A stretch of DNA of 64,000 nt, from positions 192,401 to 256,400 of the forward strand of contig FN648395.1 in NCBI GenBank assembly GCA_000310025.1, in the 5' to 3' direction. The translations under genes and the position numbers were made by a program. Positions 61,935-64,000 of the stretch are shown here, piece by piece. Numbering within the stretch: position 1 is the stretch's first letter; each line of letters opens with the position of its first letter. The DNA is from Ectocarpus siliculosus. Its lineage: Eukaryota > Sar > Phaeophyceae > Ectocarpales > Ectocarpaceae. A model generated the notes under the pieces. That model saw only the letters and a list, made by a program, of their open reading frames with translations. It was not told the origin of the DNA and did not search any database.

Positions 61935-63294
61935 TGCTGCTCATGCCGCCGTTGAGGGCGATTTGGAGCCTGGACACGAAAGGGGTGCGGGCGTCGTCGA
62001 CGGGCGTAGCAGCGACGGGTCTTTCTCGAAATCCGCCGCCGCTTCTGATGCGGCCGTCGCGTCCCTTATTCCCGCCACCGGGGAGAGAACGAAGGCACCG
62101 GCCGTGCAGTCACCTGCGAAACAATCGGTGGCAGGAAAGAGGCGGACGGGGAAGAAACCGCGGCCGGCAGAGAAGAAGTCGAAAGGCGCGGCCACGGCCG
62201 TTCCGGCAACGTCACGATCAGAAGCAGCAGCACCACCACCAGCAGCAGGCCCGACAGAAGGTGGTGCGAGAGCTGGCGGGGGCATCGCCGAGTCTGCCCT
62301 ACCGACGGCAGGCGGCAGCCACGCCAAGAAGAGGCCCCGCTCCCCTCCTCCCTCCCCTCGACAAGAAGAAGAGGGAGGACGGCCAGAACAGCACGGAGGA
62401 GCCAAACGCCGCGCTGCTGCCGCCCCCCGTGGCGGGCGACTCGCGGCCGACCTGGCGTTGCCTCCCGCAAGGCAACAACAACCGCCGGAACCGCGGGGCG
62501 GCGTCGTCGTCGACGCCAACGCCGCCGCGGCAGCGCGCATGTCGCATGCAGGCAAGCCGACGCCGTCGGCCGGCTCGAAGAGCGGCGGTCCGGCGACCCC
62601 GGCAGGCGAAGAAGAGGGTCCGACGATGGCGGCTCTCTTCGGAGAAGAAGAAGACAACGAACCGGAGTCGGCGACAGCAGCAGCGGAAGCCGACGTCGAG
62701 GCGCCGGGGGCGGCGGTGCTAGCGGCGGCGGCGGCAGCGCTGGCGGTGGAGGTGGCGGCGGCGACCGCGGCGGCGACGGCGACGGCACCGGCAGCGGGAA
62801 TCGACGTCGCAGACGGGGCGATGCCGTCAGCGGCGGCGGCACCGGCGACGAAGTCGTACCCGCCGCTGCAAACGGCGCCCGAGAAAATGCCGGCGTGGCG
62901 GGAGGGGGAGCGGTACGGGGTCGTCTTGGGAGACTCGTTCTACGGCAGCGGCGGTGGTGGTAGTACTATAGCCGCAAGCAGTAAGAGCGGTGGTCGTCGT
63001 GCCAAAGGAGGCAACAGGAGAGGTCTTGTCGGTGATGACGATACGGGTGAGAGCAACCCGGGGCAGTACGTCCACCTCAAGTACGACTTCGTGCCCGGGC
63101 GGACGAACCTGGACGTGCCGGCCACGCTGCGGCAGCGGCCACTGACGGAGAACGAAGGGAGGTGGAAAGGCCGCGGCAGCGGTACCGGCGGCGACGTCGT
63201 CGGTGGCGGGCAGCAGCAGCGGTGGGCGGCGGAAGTGGAGTACGAGAGCCGAGATCCCTCCAACCCGGAACCCGTTCGTTTCACCGGGGATGCT
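54951..63294 (+). CDS. Large helical-repeat protein, possibly symplekin-like, 3' end beyond window
   Basis: Exons 54951-55157, 55363-55535, 56262-56546, 57669-57858, 58841-59049, 59390-59531 and 61468-63294 join in phase to 1011 codons, and a donor (GCT|GTAAGG) follows, so the gene continues. The start is acidic (GEEEEEDGEIQEGE). Exons 2-6 are amphipathic helices like HEAT repeats (KKLLVQSKAAYLQ, FPEAIALVRWFCSKHVASL, LDIAVSLARKAIERLSREC, then IEAIGALRRVATLAPRTYAT). The pattern AIGALRRVA..AP.....IAEAFAAAL recalls the symplekin/Pta1 N-terminal HEAT domain of the mRNA cleavage-polyadenylation complex, but this is a weak resemblance from memory. Exon 7 is 609 codons, mostly Ala/Gly/Pro-rich and disordered, with a folded-looking end (YDFVPGRTNLDVPATLRQRP). 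A KSKSKSKSK tract lies in exon 3. The fifth intron appears to use a GC donor. Confidence 0.7.
59172..59262. repeat. (CTGT)n and (CTCT)n microsatellite in intron
   Basis: Eight CTGT units followed by about 50 bp of CT repeats, in the intron with the proposed GC donor (59050-59389). Confidence 0.9.
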
Positions 63295-64000
63295 GTAAGG
63301 TACAATACAGGAGGAGGATGTGACCATGTTCGTCGGCTTTTTTTTTGCTTTGTTCCTTTCTTTTCGCGCTGTTTTGTTCACCTCGACCTTGTAGAATATT
63401 GTGCGCTAGAGGCAGATGGGGGACGTTTTGGGGGGCGCACCCACTCGGGCGGTTAAACGAAATGCCGGCAGCCGGCGGGTATTGTCGCATCAGAAAGGCA
63501 GTATCCTGAAAGGACGTTCGCTTTGTCTCAACGAACAGCCTAGTTCTGGCATGTAGCCGCTTTGCTAGATCCTCTCTTCGACAAATCGGCAAATCACCAT
63601 CATGGAATGATATTTGTGCGCTTTGGGTATAACGGGTAGGTACCATCGTCGACCCCTGTCAGTCAGCACACCGCTTCGCGGCCTCGGATGCTAGCTTGCG
63701 TTCTTGTTGCTTTGTGCGTGCGCGCATGTTGCGTGATCTTGCTCGGGGATTGATCATCGTCCCCGCTGAGAATCTCGGTGAAACCGGTAACCGAATCGCT
63801 GTTTTTCCCAACTTCAAGTACCTCACCCCCCTCTTGTGCAGCAACCATTTCGCTCTCCGGGCTTCTAGACCCTTAGCCAGATATATTACATACCGGGCGT
63901 GAACGTGTACGAGGGCGTTGGAACGATCGCCAAGCCTCCCTCCCACCCCCGTAATTGCTTCTGTAATCCCCCCCCCCCGCTCTCCATGCTCTCCATGTCC
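63295..64000. other. Intron of the right-hand gene or intergenic, no exon seen
   Basis: Starts with the donor GTAAGG at 63295. No acceptor and frame with coding character was found before the window ends. Confidence 0.45.

Noticed and set aside
61941..62842. Minus-strand and alternate-frame ORFs over the Ala-rich exon
   Set aside because: GC-rich shadows. The plus frame alone stays open for 609 codons and joins the upstream exons in phase.
1..64000. CRISPR arrays, operons, prophage or bacterial defence genes
   Set aside because: No regularly spaced repeats with unique spacers, and the genes are intron-split eukaryotic ones.

Overview
The window looks like nuclear DNA of a multicellular stramenopile, most probably a brown alga of the Ectocarpus type. 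This is an inference from style: GC-rich intron-split genes, short exons (49-380 nt) joined by clean GT-AG introns of 0.3-3 kb, Ala/Gly-rich low-complexity protein inserts, poly-C tracts and microsatellites, and a flagellate gene set (dynein light intermediate chain). No species-level marker was seen. Three runs of N (10172-10271, 20908-21252, 47284-47383) show it is a draft assembly. Most exon borders below were chosen because splice sites and reading phase agree from exon to exon; they are models, not transcripts.

Layout. 1-5740 (-): Slo/BK-like voltage-gated K+ channel, its C-terminus running off the left edge. 6897-9235 (+): two-exon coiled-coil protein, divergent from the channel. 9.2-15.4 kb: gene-poor repeat region, probably an old inverted-repeat element with internal duplications. 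15911-19244 (-): dynein light intermediate chain. 20005-21912: transposon-like element with 34-bp terminal inverted repeats, carrying a coiled-coil ORF broken by an assembly gap. 22871-28367 (+): six-exon orphan membrane protein of about 793 aa. 28.4-33.2 kb: no convincing gene. 33229-34276 (+): small orphan gene. 37054-43862 (-): ERD2/KDEL-receptor-related protein. 44790-45456 (-): weak candidate secreted protein. 46.0-47.8 kb: inverted-repeat element around a perfect palindrome and a gap. 48215-50874 (-): biotin protein ligase with a transit-peptide-like first exon. 54951-63294 and beyond (+): large helical-repeat protein, possibly symplekin-like, running towards the right edge.

The genes are unrelated housekeeping and orphan genes, not an operon or defence island. 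The most unusual signal is a dispersed repeat present in three copies (25.9, 37.6 and 54.4 kb), each inserted at a poly-C tract inside or beside a gene. The first has a 17-bp target-site duplication and sits in the pyrimidine tract of a splice acceptor. The other notable points are an ERD2 relative that seems to have lost residues needed for KDEL binding and gained a long tail, and two inverted-repeat elements not explained by any recognised transposase.
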